Part shown: one piece after another, positions 44,553 through 54,040 of the stretch
How positions within the stretch are numbered: the stretch's first letter is position 1
Layout of the letters: each line of letters opens with the position of its first letter
Origin: CAMPKL01 sp963817465
Lineage (GTDB): Bacteria > Acidobacteriota > Terriglobia > Bryobacterales > UBA6623
DNA length: 64,000 nucleotides
Assembly (NCBI GenBank): GCA_963817465.1
Contig: CAWFOP010000015.1
Location: 1-64,000, forward strand
Direction of reading: 5' to 3'
Program-made: the position numbers and the translations under genes
The notes under the pieces: model-generated
Databases searched by the model: none
The model's input: the letters and a program-made list of their open reading frames with translations, nothing else
What the model was told of the DNA's origin: nothing

Positions 44553-45548
44553 TCAACGCGAATACAGGCCAGTGCGTTGCTTAGCCAAGCGAATCGTCTC
44601 CTCGGCGATCGGCGCGATGCGGTCGGCGCTGCGCCGCAAGATCGCCCGCAGGTGGTCGCGATTGTCCATGAGCCGCCCGTAGCGCTCTTGGATCGGCGTC
44701 AGCTTCTCGACGACCATCTCCGTCACGCGCTTTTTCAGATCGCCGTAGCGCATGCCTTCGAACTCGGCGCGCATGGCGTCCTTGTCCCATTGCGAAAACG
44801 CCTGAAAAATCGTGAGCAGATTGCGCACGCCGTCGCCTGCGTTTTCCCAGTCGACGGCCGGGTTCGAGTCGGTGACGGCGCGGCCGATCAACTTCTTGAT
44901 GCGGCCCGGCGTCTCGAGCATGCTGATGGCGTGGTTGGGATTCTCGACGGACTTGCTCATCTTCTGAGTCGGGTCGTCGAGGCCCATGATCCGCGCGCCG
45001 ACGGCCGGCAGCCGGGTCTCCGGAACGACGAACGTTTCGCCGTAGAGGTGATTGAAGCGCTCGGCGATGTCGCGCGTCAGCTCGAGATGCTGCGCCTGGT
45101 CCTCGCCGACCGGAACGATCTTGGCCTGATAGAGCAGGATGTCCGCCGCCATCAAGGCGGGATAGCAGAACAGACCGGCTCCGACCGACTCTTGCTTCTC
45201 GGATTTCGCCTTGAACTGCGTCATGCGGCTGAGCCAGCCCATCGGGGTGACGCAGGTGAAGATCCAGCCGAGCTCGACGTGGCCGGGGATCATCGACTGG
45301 ACGAAAACCGAGGAATGATCCGGGTCGATCCCGGCGGCGATGTAGAGAGCGGCGACCTGCTCAATGCTCTCAGCCAGCTCCTGCGGATCCTGATAGATCG
45401 TGATCGCGTGTTGGTCGACGATGCAGAAAATCGGCTCGTAGTCGTATTGGATCTGGGCCCAATTGCGCAACGCGCCGAGGTAGTTGCCGATATGCAGCGT
45501 ACCCGAGGGCTGCATCCCGGAAAAAATGCGAGGCTTGTCGGACGCCAT
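44553..45548 (-). CDS. trpS: Tryptophanyl-tRNA synthetase
   Basis: 331 residues, class I. The HIGH-type motif is SGTLHIGNYLGALRNW and the KMSKS motif is present as KMSKSVENPN. DADILLYQAKIVPVGEDQAQHLELTRD is the expected substrate-binding region. It charges tRNA-Trp. Start ATG 45548 matches the family. It is divergent from the LysR gene and followed by fabZ. Confidence 0.97.
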   Translation of the reverse strand: MASDKPRIFSGMQPSGTLHIGNYLGALRNWAQIQYDYEPIFCIVDQHAITIYQDPQELAESIEQVAALYIAAGIDPDHSSVFVQSMIPGHVELGWIFTCVTPMGWLSRMTQFKAKSEKQESVGAGLFCYPALMAADILLYQAKIVPVGEDQAQHLELTRDIAERFNHLYGETFVVPETRLPAVGARIMGLDDPTQKMSKSVENPNHAISMLETPGRIKKLIGRAVTDSNPAVDWENAGDGVRNLLTIFQAFSQWDKDAMRAEFEGMRYGDLKKRVTEMVVEKLTPIQERYGRLMDNRDHLRAILRRSADRIAPIAEETIRLAKQRTGLYSR

Positions 45549-45676
45549 GACGGAATCGAATCTCTGATTTTACTCGGAAGAATAGGCCGAACGAGGACTC
45601 AAGCCGTTGCGGTATAGTAACTTTCGGCGCCGACTACGAGACCGCGTAAGACGGTAAGAGCCCGAGTGTATCGTAT

Positions 45677-45703
45677 TTGCGCTCCCCATGTGATGGGGCG
45701 CAA
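45677..45703 (+). promoter_or_regulatory. Hairpin covering the start codon of the LysR-type regulator
   Basis: TTGCG (45677-45681) pairs with CGCAA (45699-45703) and CCCCAT (45684-45689) with ATGGGG (45693-45698), with a 2-base bulge and a GTG loop. The ATG start (45693) is inside the stem, so translation could depend on unfolding, or a later TTG (45714) could be the true start. Confidence 0.35.
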
Positions 45704-46667
45704 GCGGGGAGTTTTGGACTTCGACCAGCTCCATACTTTTCTGGAGATTGTTCGGTTAAAGAGCTTCTCCAAGGCGGCGCAAACTTGTTTTCGTACGCAG
45801 CCGGCCATCTCCGCCCAAATTCGGCAGATGGAACAGGAGCTCGGAACGCAGCTTTTTGAGCGTTTCGGCAGTCGGATCTCACTGACCACCGCGGGTCGCA
45901 TCTTCAGCGACTACGCCCGCCAGATCCTCGACACCAAGCGCCAGGCTTTCGATGAGATTCGGGAGCTCGAGCGCGTGCCGCGGGGCGAGCTGACCATCGC
46001 CGCCAACGAGGCCACCTGCCTCAAGGTCCTGCCGCAGGTATTCAAGGATTACAAAGGGCGCTTCCCCGGCGTCCAGCTCCAGGTGGTCCGCTCCTACGGG
46101 TCCAAGACCGTCCAGGCGGTGCTCGACAATTCGGTCGATTTCGGCATCACACAGCTTCCGGTGCAAGACAAGAAGCTCGAGGTCGTTCAGATTCACGCCG
46201 ACGAAGTGCGGCTGCTCGTGCCTCCCGATCACCCTCTTGCCCAGAACAAGGGCGTGCGCGCGGATGAGATTTCCGAATACCCCTTGCTTTTGCCTAAGGG
46301 CGGGCGCACCCGCACCCGCATCAACGAGCTGCTCGAGGACTACGAAGAAGATCTGAAAATTTCAATGGAGCTCGAGTCGAGCGAGATGCTCAAACAATTC
46401 ATCGTCGCCGGGCTGGGCGTCGGCTTCATGGCCGTCGCGCACGCCAAGGAAGAAATCGCCGAGGGTGAGCTCGTTGCGATTCGACTCGAGCCCTTGCCCA
46501 TGATCCGGACCGTCGGTTTGATATATCGTAAAGACAAAGCGCTCTCGCGCGCCGCCCTGGGCTTCATCGAAGCCATCGCGGACTTCGCGCGGCAGAGCGA
46601 AGCCAAGGCGGCGGAGAGCCGCAACCGTGAGAGGTCGGGTCCGGTGCGCAAAACGAAGGCGTCATGA
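45693..46667 (+). CDS. LysR-family transcriptional regulator
   Basis: 324 residues. The N-terminal winged helix-turn-helix (FDQLHTFLEIVRLKSFSKAA, QPAISAQIRQMEQELGTQLF) is followed by a periplasmic-binding-like effector domain (GELTIAANEATCLKVLPQVF, VDFGITQLP). Family members usually act as ligand-responsive tetramers controlling a divergent gene; the divergent neighbour is trpS, which would be unusual. The effector is unknown. It is translationally coupled to a small membrane-protein gene by an ATGA overlap. The start is uncertain (ATG 45693 in a hairpin; TTG 45714 possible). Confidence 0.88.
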   Translation: MGRKRGVLDFDQLHTFLEIVRLKSFSKAAQTCFRTQPAISAQIRQMEQELGTQLFERFGSRISLTTAGRIFSDYARQILDTKRQAFDEIRELERVPRGELTIAANEATCLKVLPQVFKDYKGRFPGVQLQVVRSYGSKTVQAVLDNSVDFGITQLPVQDKKLEVVQIHADEVRLLVPPDHPLAQNKGVRADEISEYPLLLPKGGRTRTRINELLEDYEEDLKISMELESSEMLKQFIVAGLGVGFMAVAHAKEEIAEGELVAIRLEPLPMIRTVGLIYRKDKALSRAALGFIEAIADFARQSEAKAAESRNRERSGPVRKTKAS

Positions 46668-47029
46668 AGTGGGTCGTCCGTACTTCGGCTGTCCGCGTCG
46701 CCACCCGCGAGGGCGAGCGGGTCTACCGTTCGCTCGATGAGCTTCCGCAACCTCTGCAAACCAAGGCGCGCGCTTCTCTGGAAGGGCCCAACGCCCGGAC
46801 CATTCTGATCGCGAATCAAGAAGCCTACAATCGCATCTCGCGGGATATCGGCGACCTGCCGCCCGAGATGCAGCGGCTGCGGCCGTCCGTGCTGCGTCAG
46901 AGCTCGGAAAAGGCGCGCAAGTCGATGCGCGGCTCCGATCTCGAGTGGAAGATCCTGCTATTCGGCGGCCTAGCTTCGATTCTGGGGTTCTGGGGGTTCT
47001 GGCTTTGGGCCCTCAAAAGCGGTATGTAG
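46664..47029 (+). CDS. Small protein with a C-terminal membrane helix, coupled to the LysR gene
   Basis: 121 residues, no known family. A soluble N-terminal half (MKWVVRTSAVRVATREGERV, LDELPQPLQTKARASLEG) is followed by a hydrophobic end with many aromatic residues (ILLFGGLASILGFWGFWLWAL), so it is a tail-anchored or C-tail membrane protein. Its ATG overlaps the LysR TGA, so the two are probably made together; it could be a membrane partner or sensor of the regulator. Its end overlaps the DUF1015 gene by 17 bases. Confidence 0.65.
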   Translation: MKWVVRTSAVRVATREGERVYRSLDELPQPLQTKARASLEGPNARTILIANQEAYNRISRDIGDLPPEMQRLRPSVLRQSSEKARKSMRGSDLEWKILLFGGLASILGFWGFWLWALKSGM

Positions 47030-48290
47030 TGAATCCGGAAAGCAGCTTGGGATAGAAGTCGGTCGACTTCTGCGGCATCACTCCCCCTGAAAACGAAATC
47101 TCGGCGACATCCTTCACGTTCACGGGACGCAGGAGGAAGGCGGTCTGGGCGCGGCCTTCGCGCACTTCCGCCACGGCCGCCCCGAGGCCGCGGATGTAGC
47201 GGATGCCTTTGAGCTCCCGAACGTCTTCCTCGCTGACGCCAAGAGCCTCGCCCAACAGCGCCTGGTGCAGGATGACGACATCGAGGCGCTTTTCGATCTC
47301 GTTCTTGTCGGCCAACAAGTCGGCGAGCGCGCCGAGTTTCGGCGAGAAAAGATACGCCGCCGGATCGCCGGCGAATACTCCGCCAATGACCGAGCGGTCG
47401 GCCGGCGCCGCGTCCAACGCCGCTTGCAGCTCAGCCTCCGAGCCGAGCTTCGTCACTTCGAAGGCGTAACTCGCGCGTTTGAGGAAGGTCTCCGAACGGA
47501 AGCCCTCGATCCCGTCGAGAACGCGGTGCGTCGCCAGCACGACCAGCCCTTCCGAGCTCATGTTGACCAGCGTCAGCATCACGCGCGACGCGCCCTCGAT
47601 CTCCGGATGCTCGCGGGCGTAGGCGAGAGCGGTCTCGTAGCGGTGATGGCCGTCGGCGATCAACAGCTTGTTCGCCGCCAACAGGCCGCCGATTTCATCG
47701 ATGCGGTCCGGATCGTCCAGCCGCCAAACGCGATGGAGCACCCCCTCTTCCTCGGCCTCCATCAGCGGCGGTCCCGCGGTCGCCTCGTCGAGCAGCGCGT
47801 CGACGCGTCGCTCCGGATCGTCGTAGAGGAAGAAGAGTTGGCCGAAGTACGCTTTGGTCGCGTCGGTGAGGCGGAGACGGTCGACCTTCGGCCCGCGGTG
47901 AGTCAACTCGTGACGGTGAACCACGCGCGCTTCGTAATCCTCGACCTCCGCGAGGGCGATAAACCCTTTGCGGACGATCCGCTCGCCGGTTTCAGGGTGA
48001 GCGAATTGTTGGGAGTAGGGGTAATAAGCGGGCCGCGTGTCCTGGGCGAGGATGCCCTCGGCGATCCACTGGTCGAGCAGCGCGGCGGCGCGTGAATATA
48101 CGTTCTGGCCGCCGTTGTCGCCCGGCTGCTCCTTGCCCTTGATGAGGCGGACAAAGTTGTAGGGGCTCGCCGCCAGGTAAGCCTCGCGCAGCTCGTCCGG
48201 GATCTTGTCGTAGGGCTGGGTGACAAGGCTCGAGGCGACGCCCGCCTTGGCGGTGTAGCGGTAGGGCCGGAAGGGATGGATCTTCGCCAT
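47013..48290 (-). CDS. DUF1015 domain-containing protein
   Basis: 425 residues with the DUF1015 signature: FRPYRYTAKAGVASSLVTQPYDKIP at the start (split here at the motif VTQPYDKI), SPYNFVRLIKG, HELTHRGPKVDRLRL and ADGHHRYETALAYARE. The family is widespread and uncharacterised; the conserved DGHHR histidines suggest an enzyme. ATG 48290 is the family start. It is convergent with the small membrane-protein gene (17-base overlap). Confidence 0.88.
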   Translation of the reverse strand: MAKIHPFRPYRYTAKAGVASSLVTQPYDKIPDELREAYLAASPYNFVRLIKGKEQPGDNGGQNVYSRAAALLDQWIAEGILAQDTRPAYYPYSQQFAHPETGERIVRKGFIALAEVEDYEARVVHRHELTHRGPKVDRLRLTDATKAYFGQLFFLYDDPERRVDALLDEATAGPPLMEAEEEGVLHRVWRLDDPDRIDEIGGLLAANKLLIADGHHRYETALAYAREHPEIEGASRVMLTLVNMSSEGLVVLATHRVLDGIEGFRSETFLKRASYAFEVTKLGSEAELQAALDAAPADRSVIGGVFAGDPAAYLFSPKLGALADLLADKNEIEKRLDVVILHQALLGEALGVSEEDVRELKGIRYIRGLGAAVAEVREGRAQTAFLLRPVNVKDVAEISFSGGVMPQKSTDFYPKLLSGFTTYRF

Positions 48291-48365
48291 GGCCCACCAG
48301 GATAGCCGGACGCCCGCCGTGGACGCACATTTTGCCGCGGCCGCAGCGTCCGGCCTCGTTTAGCT

Positions 48366-49670
48366 CTAGCTCTGCGACTTGGCCAGGGCTTGATCCAGGT
48401 CCCAGAGGATGTCGTCGATGTCTTCGAGACCCACCGACAGGCGCACCATGTCGGGCGTCACGCCGGCTTCGGCCTGCTGCTCGGCGGAAAGCTGTTCGTG
48501 AGTTGTGGACGAAGGATGGATGATCAGGCTCTTGGCGTCGCCGACATTCGCCAAGTGCGAGAAGAGCTCTACGCTGTCGATGAGCTTGCGTCCCGCGTCA
48601 TTGCCGCCCTTGACGCCGAATGTGAAGACCGCGCCCGCGCCCTTGGGCAAGTACTTTTGAGCCAAGTCATAGAATGGGCTCGATTTCAGGCCGGCATGAT
48701 TCACCCAGTTCACGGCGTCATGGCCTTCCAGGTGCTTTGCAACGGCCATTGCGTTGGCGCAATGGCGATCCATGCGCATCGGCAGCGTTTCGAGGCCCTG
48801 GAGGAACAGGAACGAGTTCATCGGCGCCTGGCATGGCCCGAGGTCGCGCAGACCCTCGACGCGCGTCTTGATGATGAACGCCATTTCGCCGAACGTCTCG
48901 CTGAACTTGAGGCCGTGATAGCCGGGGCTGGGCTCGGTGATCTGCGGGAACTTGCCGCTGCCGGCCCAATCGAACTTGCCCGAGTCGACGATCATGCCGC
49001 CGATCGCCGTGCCGTGGCCGCCAATGAACTTCGTCGTCGAGTGCACCACGATATCCGCCCCGTATTCGATCGGACGGCACAGGTAGGGCGTCGCGAAGGT
49101 GTTGTCGATGACGAGCGGCACGCCGGCCTCATGGGCGACCTTCGCGACGGCTTCGATGTCGACGATGTTCATCCGCGGGTTCGAGATCGTCTCGATGAAA
49201 ATGAGCTTCGTCTTCGGCGTCAGGGCCTTACGAAAGTTTTCGGGATCGTCCGGGTTGACGAAGATCGCGTTGTAGCCGAAGCGCCTGAACGTCGTGTCGA
49301 ACTGCGTGTACGTTCCCCCATAGAGCGTCGACGACGAAATGAAGTCGTCCCCCGACTCGCACAGGCCGGAGATCGTCAACAACTGAGCGCCCTGACCCGA
49401 CGAGGTCGCGAGGCCGCCGATGCCTCCTTCGAGCGAGGCGACCCGTTCCTCGAACACGCCCGTCGTCGGATTCATGATGCGCGTGTAGATGTTGCCGAAG
49501 CGGCGCAGCCCGAACAGATCGGCGGCGTGCTCGGAATCTTCGAACACGTACGACGTGGTCTGGTAGATCGGCACGGCGCGCGCGCCGCTTTCGTCGGGCT
49601 TCTGCCCCGCGTGCAGGCAGCGAGTCATGAACCCAAATTCGCGTTCGGGGGTGTTGTTGTCGTCAGGCAT
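48366..49670 (-). CDS. metY: O-acetylhomoserine aminocarboxypropyltransferase (MetY-like)
   Basis: 434 residues, PLP-dependent Cys/Met metabolism family. It makes homocysteine from O-acetylhomoserine and sulfide. TRCLHAGQKPDESGARAVPI, TSSGQGAQLLTISGLC, VIDNTFATPYLCRPIEYGAD and the PLP lysine in HSTTKFIGGHGTAIGG fit, and the length is usual for MetY rather than the shorter MetB/MetC. ATG 49670. No SAM riboswitch is seen in the leader. It is divergent from trxB, sharing about 200 bases. Confidence 0.92.
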   Translation of the reverse strand: MPDDNNTPEREFGFMTRCLHAGQKPDESGARAVPIYQTTSYVFEDSEHAADLFGLRRFGNIYTRIMNPTTGVFEERVASLEGGIGGLATSSGQGAQLLTISGLCESGDDFISSSTLYGGTYTQFDTTFRRFGYNAIFVNPDDPENFRKALTPKTKLIFIETISNPRMNIVDIEAVAKVAHEAGVPLVIDNTFATPYLCRPIEYGADIVVHSTTKFIGGHGTAIGGMIVDSGKFDWAGSGKFPQITEPSPGYHGLKFSETFGEMAFIIKTRVEGLRDLGPCQAPMNSFLFLQGLETLPMRMDRHCANAMAVAKHLEGHDAVNWVNHAGLKSSPFYDLAQKYLPKGAGAVFTFGVKGGNDAGRKLIDSVELFSHLANVGDAKSLIIHPSSTTHEQLSAEQQAEAGVTPDMVRLSVGLEDIDDILWDLDQALAKSQS

Positions 49671-49868
49671 GGTTTCGAAAGGTTATCACAGCGGATCGAG
49701 GCGCCTCCAAAGAAGTCCTCCGCCTGTAGACTGCGCGGCGAGAGGCCATTTCCCGACACAAAAAATCCGGCCAGGACGAAAACGCGTGTCGATCGCCCGC
49801 ACCCCGTGCGACGCTTGTGCATCCAATAGAATGGGGTTTCGCTCTCGACAGGAGACAGTACGGAAAAG
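49671..49868. other. 198-base divergent region between metY and trxB
   Basis: No riboswitch, terminator or clear sigma-70 pair is seen on either strand. GGAGACAG lies near the trxB start and is probably its ribosome site. Confidence 0.5.
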
Positions 49869-50789
49869 ATGTATAACGTTGTAATCATCGGTTCGGGGTG
49901 CGCCGGCAACACGGCGGCCATTTATGCCGCCCGGGCCAATTTGGAGCCGCTGGTCATCGAGGGGCTGGAGGCCGGCGGGCAGCTTTCCATGACGACCGAA
50001 GTCGAAAATTTCCCCGGATTCCCGGACGGCATCATGGGGCCTGAGCTCGTCGAGAACATGAAGAAGCAGGCGCAGCGGTTCGGCGCTGAGTTCAAGCCCG
50101 GCAATGTCACCAAGGTCGACCTCTCGCAGCGGCCGTTCAAGCTGTGGGTCGAGGATGCGGAGATCGAGACCAAGGCGCTGATCGTGGCCTCGGGAGCTTC
50201 GGCGCGCTGGCTCGGCATCCCTTCCGAGAAAAAGCTCATCGGCCACGGCGTCAGCTCGTGCGCCACTTGCGACGGCTTCTTCTTTCGCGGCCAGCCGGTC
50301 ACCGTCGTCGGCGGCGGCGACTCGGCGATGGAGGAGGCGACCTTCTTGACCAAGTTCGCCTCCGAGGTTGCGATCGTGCACCGCCGCGAGGAGTTCCGTG
50401 CGTCGAAAATCATGCTCGACCGCGCCCGCGCCAACGGCAAGATCAAGTGGATCACGCCGGCGGCCGTCGAAGAAGTGCTCGACGTTACGGAGAAGGAGGT
50501 GAAGGCCGTCCGCCTCAAGAACCTCGAGACCGGCCAGACCTGGCTCCATGAGACGGCCGCGCTGTTCCTGGCGATCGGCCATATCCCCAACACCAAGATT
50601 TTCCAGGGTCAAATCGAGCTCGACAAGGCCGGCTACCTGGTCTCGCATGGCGGCGCCAGGACGAGCGTCGAGGGCGTCTTCCATGCCGGCGACGTCGAAG
50701 ACACGGTCTATCGCCAAGCCGTCACCGCCGCGGGGGCGGGTTGCAAGGCGGCGATTGAAACCGAACGCTGGCTCGCCGAACAAGAGTAA
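49869..50789 (+). CDS. trxB: Thioredoxin-disulfide reductase
   Basis: 306 residues, low-molecular-weight type. FAD-binding GSGCAGNTAAIYAARA, the redox CATC (residues 131-134) in GVSSCATCDGFFFRGQPV, NADPH-binding VVGGGDSAMEEATFLT and FHAGDVEDTVYRQAVTAAGAG are all present. It reduces thioredoxin with NADPH. The usual GPAG in the first motif is GCAG. GGAGACAG precedes ATG 49869. It is followed by the beta-propeller gene by 19 bases, probably on one message. Confidence 0.95.
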   Translation: MYNVVIIGSGCAGNTAAIYAARANLEPLVIEGLEAGGQLSMTTEVENFPGFPDGIMGPELVENMKKQAQRFGAEFKPGNVTKVDLSQRPFKLWVEDAEIETKALIVASGASARWLGIPSEKKLIGHGVSSCATCDGFFFRGQPVTVVGGGDSAMEEATFLTKFASEVAIVHRREEFRASKIMLDRARANGKIKWITPAAVEEVLDVTEKEVKAVRLKNLETGQTWLHETAALFLAIGHIPNTKIFQGQIELDKAGYLVSHGGARTSVEGVFHAGDVEDTVYRQAVTAAGAGCKAAIETERWLAEQE

Positions 50790-50808
50790 GGCGCCGGTCG
50801 AACAGGTG

Positions 50809-51933
50809 ATGGGAAAGGGGGCGCAGAGCCGGTCGGAAGTCGAGGTCGCGCGAGACTCGAGAACCGGGGCCACGGTGCGGCGGATGACGAGTCATCCGTC
50901 GATCAACCATCCGTCCTACTTTCTCAACACGTCGTTCACCGCGGACCAGTCGGCGCTGATCTTTACGTCCTATCGCAGCGGTTCGGCGCAACTGTTCGAA
51001 GCCGCCTATCCCGACGGGCCGATTCGTCAATTGACCGACGGGGACGCGATCCATCCGTTTTCGCCTACCCTTTCGCCGTCGGGCGAGGTCATCTTCGTGC
51101 GCTCAGGCGCCGTCTGGTCGCTCGACCGCGATTCGCTCGACGAACGGCTCGTGGCGGACTTCGGCGGCCAACTCGGCGAATGCTCATTGAGCCCGGACGG
51201 CGAATGGCTCACCGCCGCCTGCCGCGCCGATTCCGGCTGGGGCGTCGCCGTCGGGCGGATGGACGGCTCGGAAAAGGCGGTTCACCCGTTCCCGCGCACG
51301 ATCATTCATCCGCAGTTTCACCCGCTCGAACCCGAATGGATCGAGTTCGCAGGCGACCCCGCTCCCCGGATGCATCGCATCCGGCGCGACGGCGGGGGCC
51401 TGGAGTGCCTGTACGAGCACGGCAACGATGAGTTCGTCGTGCACGAGACGTTCTTGGGCGCAACGGGCGACCTCGTCTTCACCGTCTGGCCGTTCGCGCT
51501 CAAGCGAATGGACTGGACGACCCGGGAGATCGCGACGATCGCCGAGTTCAACGCCTGGCACATCACGCCCGACCGCGCCGGCCGCCGCATCCTGTGCGAT
51601 ACCGTTCACCCGGACATCGGCCTGCAATTGGTCGACGTTGCGACGGGCGAGCGCTCAACGATCTGCTATCCGGAAGCCTCGAGCGGCGGCTCGCAGTGGA
51701 AGACCTCGCGCTACGCCGTCGCGGCGGATTGGGAGGCTGCGCGCGCGGCGGCGGAGAAGAGCAAGTCATTGAGCTGGATGGAGATGGCGGCTGACACGGT
51801 GTATGGCCCGCAATGGACGCACCCGCACCCTTCGTTTTCACCGGATGAGAAATTGGCGGCGTTCGCCGGCGACAAGACCGGCCACGCTCAGGTTTACGTC
51901 GTCGAAATCCCGACCTACCAGGCGTCGGCGTAG
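50809..51933 (+). CDS. Oligogalacturonate lyase-like beta-propeller protein
   Basis: 374 residues with repeated propeller blades: FTADQSALIFTSYRSGSAQLFEA, TLSPSGEVIFVRSGAVWSLD, LSPDGEWLTAACRADSGWGV and the final FSPDEKLAAFAGDKTGHAQVYVV. TSHPSINHPSYFLNTS near the start and FVVHETFLGATGDLVFTVWP resemble the oligogalacturonate lyase (Pectate_lyase22) family, which opens unsaturated pectin fragments in the cytoplasm; TolB/WD40-like proteins are the alternative. No signal peptide. Start ATG 50809 has a weak AGGTG. It overlaps the end of the convergent GGT gene by 19 bases. Confidence 0.65.
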   Translation: MGKGAQSRSEVEVARDSRTGATVRRMTSHPSINHPSYFLNTSFTADQSALIFTSYRSGSAQLFEAAYPDGPIRQLTDGDAIHPFSPTLSPSGEVIFVRSGAVWSLDRDSLDERLVADFGGQLGECSLSPDGEWLTAACRADSGWGVAVGRMDGSEKAVHPFPRTIIHPQFHPLEPEWIEFAGDPAPRMHRIRRDGGGLECLYEHGNDEFVVHETFLGATGDLVFTVWPFALKRMDWTTREIATIAEFNAWHITPDRAGRRILCDTVHPDIGLQLVDVATGERSTICYPEASSGGSQWKTSRYAVAADWEAARAAAEKSKSLSWMEMAADTVYGPQWTHPHPSFSPDEKLAAFAGDKTGHAQVYVVEIPTYQASA

Positions 51934-53798
51934 CGGTAGCCGTAGGGGTCGGCGCCCGCTTCAATCACGCCGTTCGGCAGCATCTTGAGGGCGGTCGGCG
52001 CCGATCCGGAATCCCACCGGCTGCGGCGTTCGATCTCGTGACCGCGCTCGAGCAGCTCTTCGAGCACGCTCTCGGGGATACGTTCGTCGAGCAGCAACAG
52101 GTTGGGGTCCATGGCGTGGTCGTCGAAGCTCGCCACCAGGTGCCGCGTCTGAATGCGCGGCGCCTCGACCGCAGCCTCGGGGTTGAAGCCGAACAGCATC
52201 GACGCCAGCAGCACTTGCAGCAGCGCCTGATCCTGCTGATCGCCGCCGGGCGTCGAAAGCGTCATATACGGTTTGCCCCGGTGCGTCACGATGGTGGGCG
52301 TCAGCGTGATCCGCGGGCGCTTGCCGGGTTCGACCACGTTGGGGTGGTTGGGAATCATTAAAAAGCTTTGCGCGCGCTGCGTCAGGGGGACGCCGGTGTC
52401 GCCTGCGATCACCGACGGCATCCAAGCGCCCGACGGCGTGGCGGAGAACATCCAGCCCGCCTCGTCCATCACATTGAGACAGGTCGTGTCATGCGACGCC
52501 AGCGCATCGGTCAGCGGCCGAAGCTGTCCGGCGTAAATCGAAGGGTGCGGCGGCACTCCGTCTCCGAACTTGCCCGGCCGGAATTCCTTCGACGCCTCGT
52601 TAGGCTTGATGAGCTCGCGCCGTTCGGCCGCATATTCCTTCGTCATCAACGCCTTCGGCACGTCGAAGAACTTGGGGTCGGCGTACCAGGTGTCGCGGTC
52701 GGCGTAGGCAAGCTTGAGAGCTTCGGTCATGTAGTGGACATAGTCGGCCGAGTTCCAGCCGAACTCGCGCATCGGATAGCCCTCGAGAATGTTGAGGGCT
52801 TCGATCATCACGCCGCCTTGGGTCCAGAAGCCGCCCTTGTAAACCTCATAGCCGTTGTACGAGGTCTCGAGCGGCTCTTCGACTTCGAGGTGAAACGCCG
52901 CCATATCCTCGTAGCGCAGCAAGCCGCCGTTGGCCTTCACGAAGTCGCCGATCTTGTGGGCGATCTCGCCGCGGTAGAAGTAGTCCCGGACGGCTTCGAT
53001 GCCCTGTTCGCGGCTCTTGCCGGCGGCCAGCGCTTTCTGTTCGGCCGCGATCATGCCGCGGATCGTGCGGGCCAGGTCCGGTTGACGGAAGATGTCGCCC
53101 GGCCGCGGGATCATGCCCCCGGGGGCGAACACCGCCTGGGATGTCGGAAATTGGTTCAGAAAGCGGGTGGCGGCGGCGATCGACCGCGTCCGCATCTCGT
53201 CGATCGGATAGCCGTCGGCTTTTTCGAGCGCGGGTTGAATCACCTGCTCGAACGACATCGTGCCGAACTGCTTGAGGGCGAGCAAGCCCGCATCGACCAT
53301 CCCGGGCGTTAGCGCAGGCAAGATGCCGTAGGAAGGGATCGGCCCGCTCGTCCGTCCGCGGCGTCGCGATTCCTGTTCGAATTCCGGATCGGTCCGCCGG
53401 GACAAGAAGTACTCGCGCGTCATCAGCTTCGGCGCGATTCCAACGCCGGCGATCGAAAAGACCTTGCCTTCCGGCGTCCGAATCAGGATCGGAGCTTCAC
53501 CGCCGAAGCCGAAGTGCGAAAACTCGGTCACCGAACCGGTGAACAGCGACGCGACGCCGGCATCGATCGCCGTCCCGCCCGCGTGCATCATTCTCAACGA
53601 CGCTTCGGTGGCGAAGGGCGTGCCGCCGGCCACCGCGCCTTGGTCGCCGCGCACGACCGGTCGAATGACCTGCCAGCGCAAGGCCTCGCGCTGTTGCTTC
53701 AGCCGCTCCGCACTCGACTGAGCAAACAGCAACGGGATGCCCAAAGCGAGGATCGTGCCAACGACCCAGATCGGTTGTGCGCGGAAGGCGGATCTCAT
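51915..53798 (-). CDS. Secreted gamma-glutamyltransferase-family protein
   Basis: 627 residues with a signal peptide (IWVVGTILALGIPLLFAQ). GGTPFATEASLRMMHAGGTAIDA and the catalytic region SHDTTCLNVMDEAGWMFSATPS (self-cleavage before the Thr at about residue 433) identify the Ntn-hydrolase GGT family, which removes or transfers gamma-glutamyl groups from glutathione-like compounds; GGDQQDQALLQVLLASMLFG is a typical later motif. It should mature into two chains in the periplasm. GAGAGGG precedes ATG 53798. Monocistronic. Confidence 0.9.
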   Translation of the reverse strand: MRSAFRAQPIWVVGTILALGIPLLFAQSSAERLKQQREALRWQVIRPVVRGDQGAVAGGTPFATEASLRMMHAGGTAIDAGVASLFTGSVTEFSHFGFGGEAPILIRTPEGKVFSIAGVGIAPKLMTREYFLSRRTDPEFEQESRRRGRTSGPIPSYGILPALTPGMVDAGLLALKQFGTMSFEQVIQPALEKADGYPIDEMRTRSIAAATRFLNQFPTSQAVFAPGGMIPRPGDIFRQPDLARTIRGMIAAEQKALAAGKSREQGIEAVRDYFYRGEIAHKIGDFVKANGGLLRYEDMAAFHLEVEEPLETSYNGYEVYKGGFWTQGGVMIEALNILEGYPMREFGWNSADYVHYMTEALKLAYADRDTWYADPKFFDVPKALMTKEYAAERRELIKPNEASKEFRPGKFGDGVPPHPSIYAGQLRPLTDALASHDTTCLNVMDEAGWMFSATPSGAWMPSVIAGDTGVPLTQRAQSFLMIPNHPNVVEPGKRPRITLTPTIVTHRGKPYMTLSTPGGDQQDQALLQVLLASMLFGFNPEAAVEAPRIQTRHLVASFDDHAMDPNLLLLDERIPESVLEELLERGHEIERRSRWDSGSAPTALKMLPNGVIEAGADPYGYRYADAW

Positions 53799-54011
53799 GG
53801 GTAGGGGTCCCTCTCGGGTGCTGTCATGATATCAGCCGAGCAGCCGGTATCCCCGCCCTTTCCGTCGCCCCGCGATCGTACGTCGGCCGAACTGAGGGGT
53901 TTCCCTTGGAATCAAGCGCCGATTCGCCCCATCATCCGACTCCACGGTGATATTCAGCCCTAAACCCCACAGGCATAGTCGCATACTCCGACGCCGTAGG
54001 CTACTATTCGT

Positions 54012-54040
54012 TTGACATGGTACTAAAGGTACTGTAGCCT
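54012..54040 (+). promoter_or_regulatory. Promoter candidate of the small GTAC-box gene
   Basis: A perfect TTGACA (54012-54017), 17 bases, then TAGCCT (54035-54040). Two GTACT boxes lie in the spacer and more just after the expected start of transcription, as operators of a repressor often do. Confidence 0.45.

Noticed and set aside
49671..49868. Possible SAM riboswitch before metY
   Set aside because: Looked for SAM-I/II/III core helices on the minus strand and found none.
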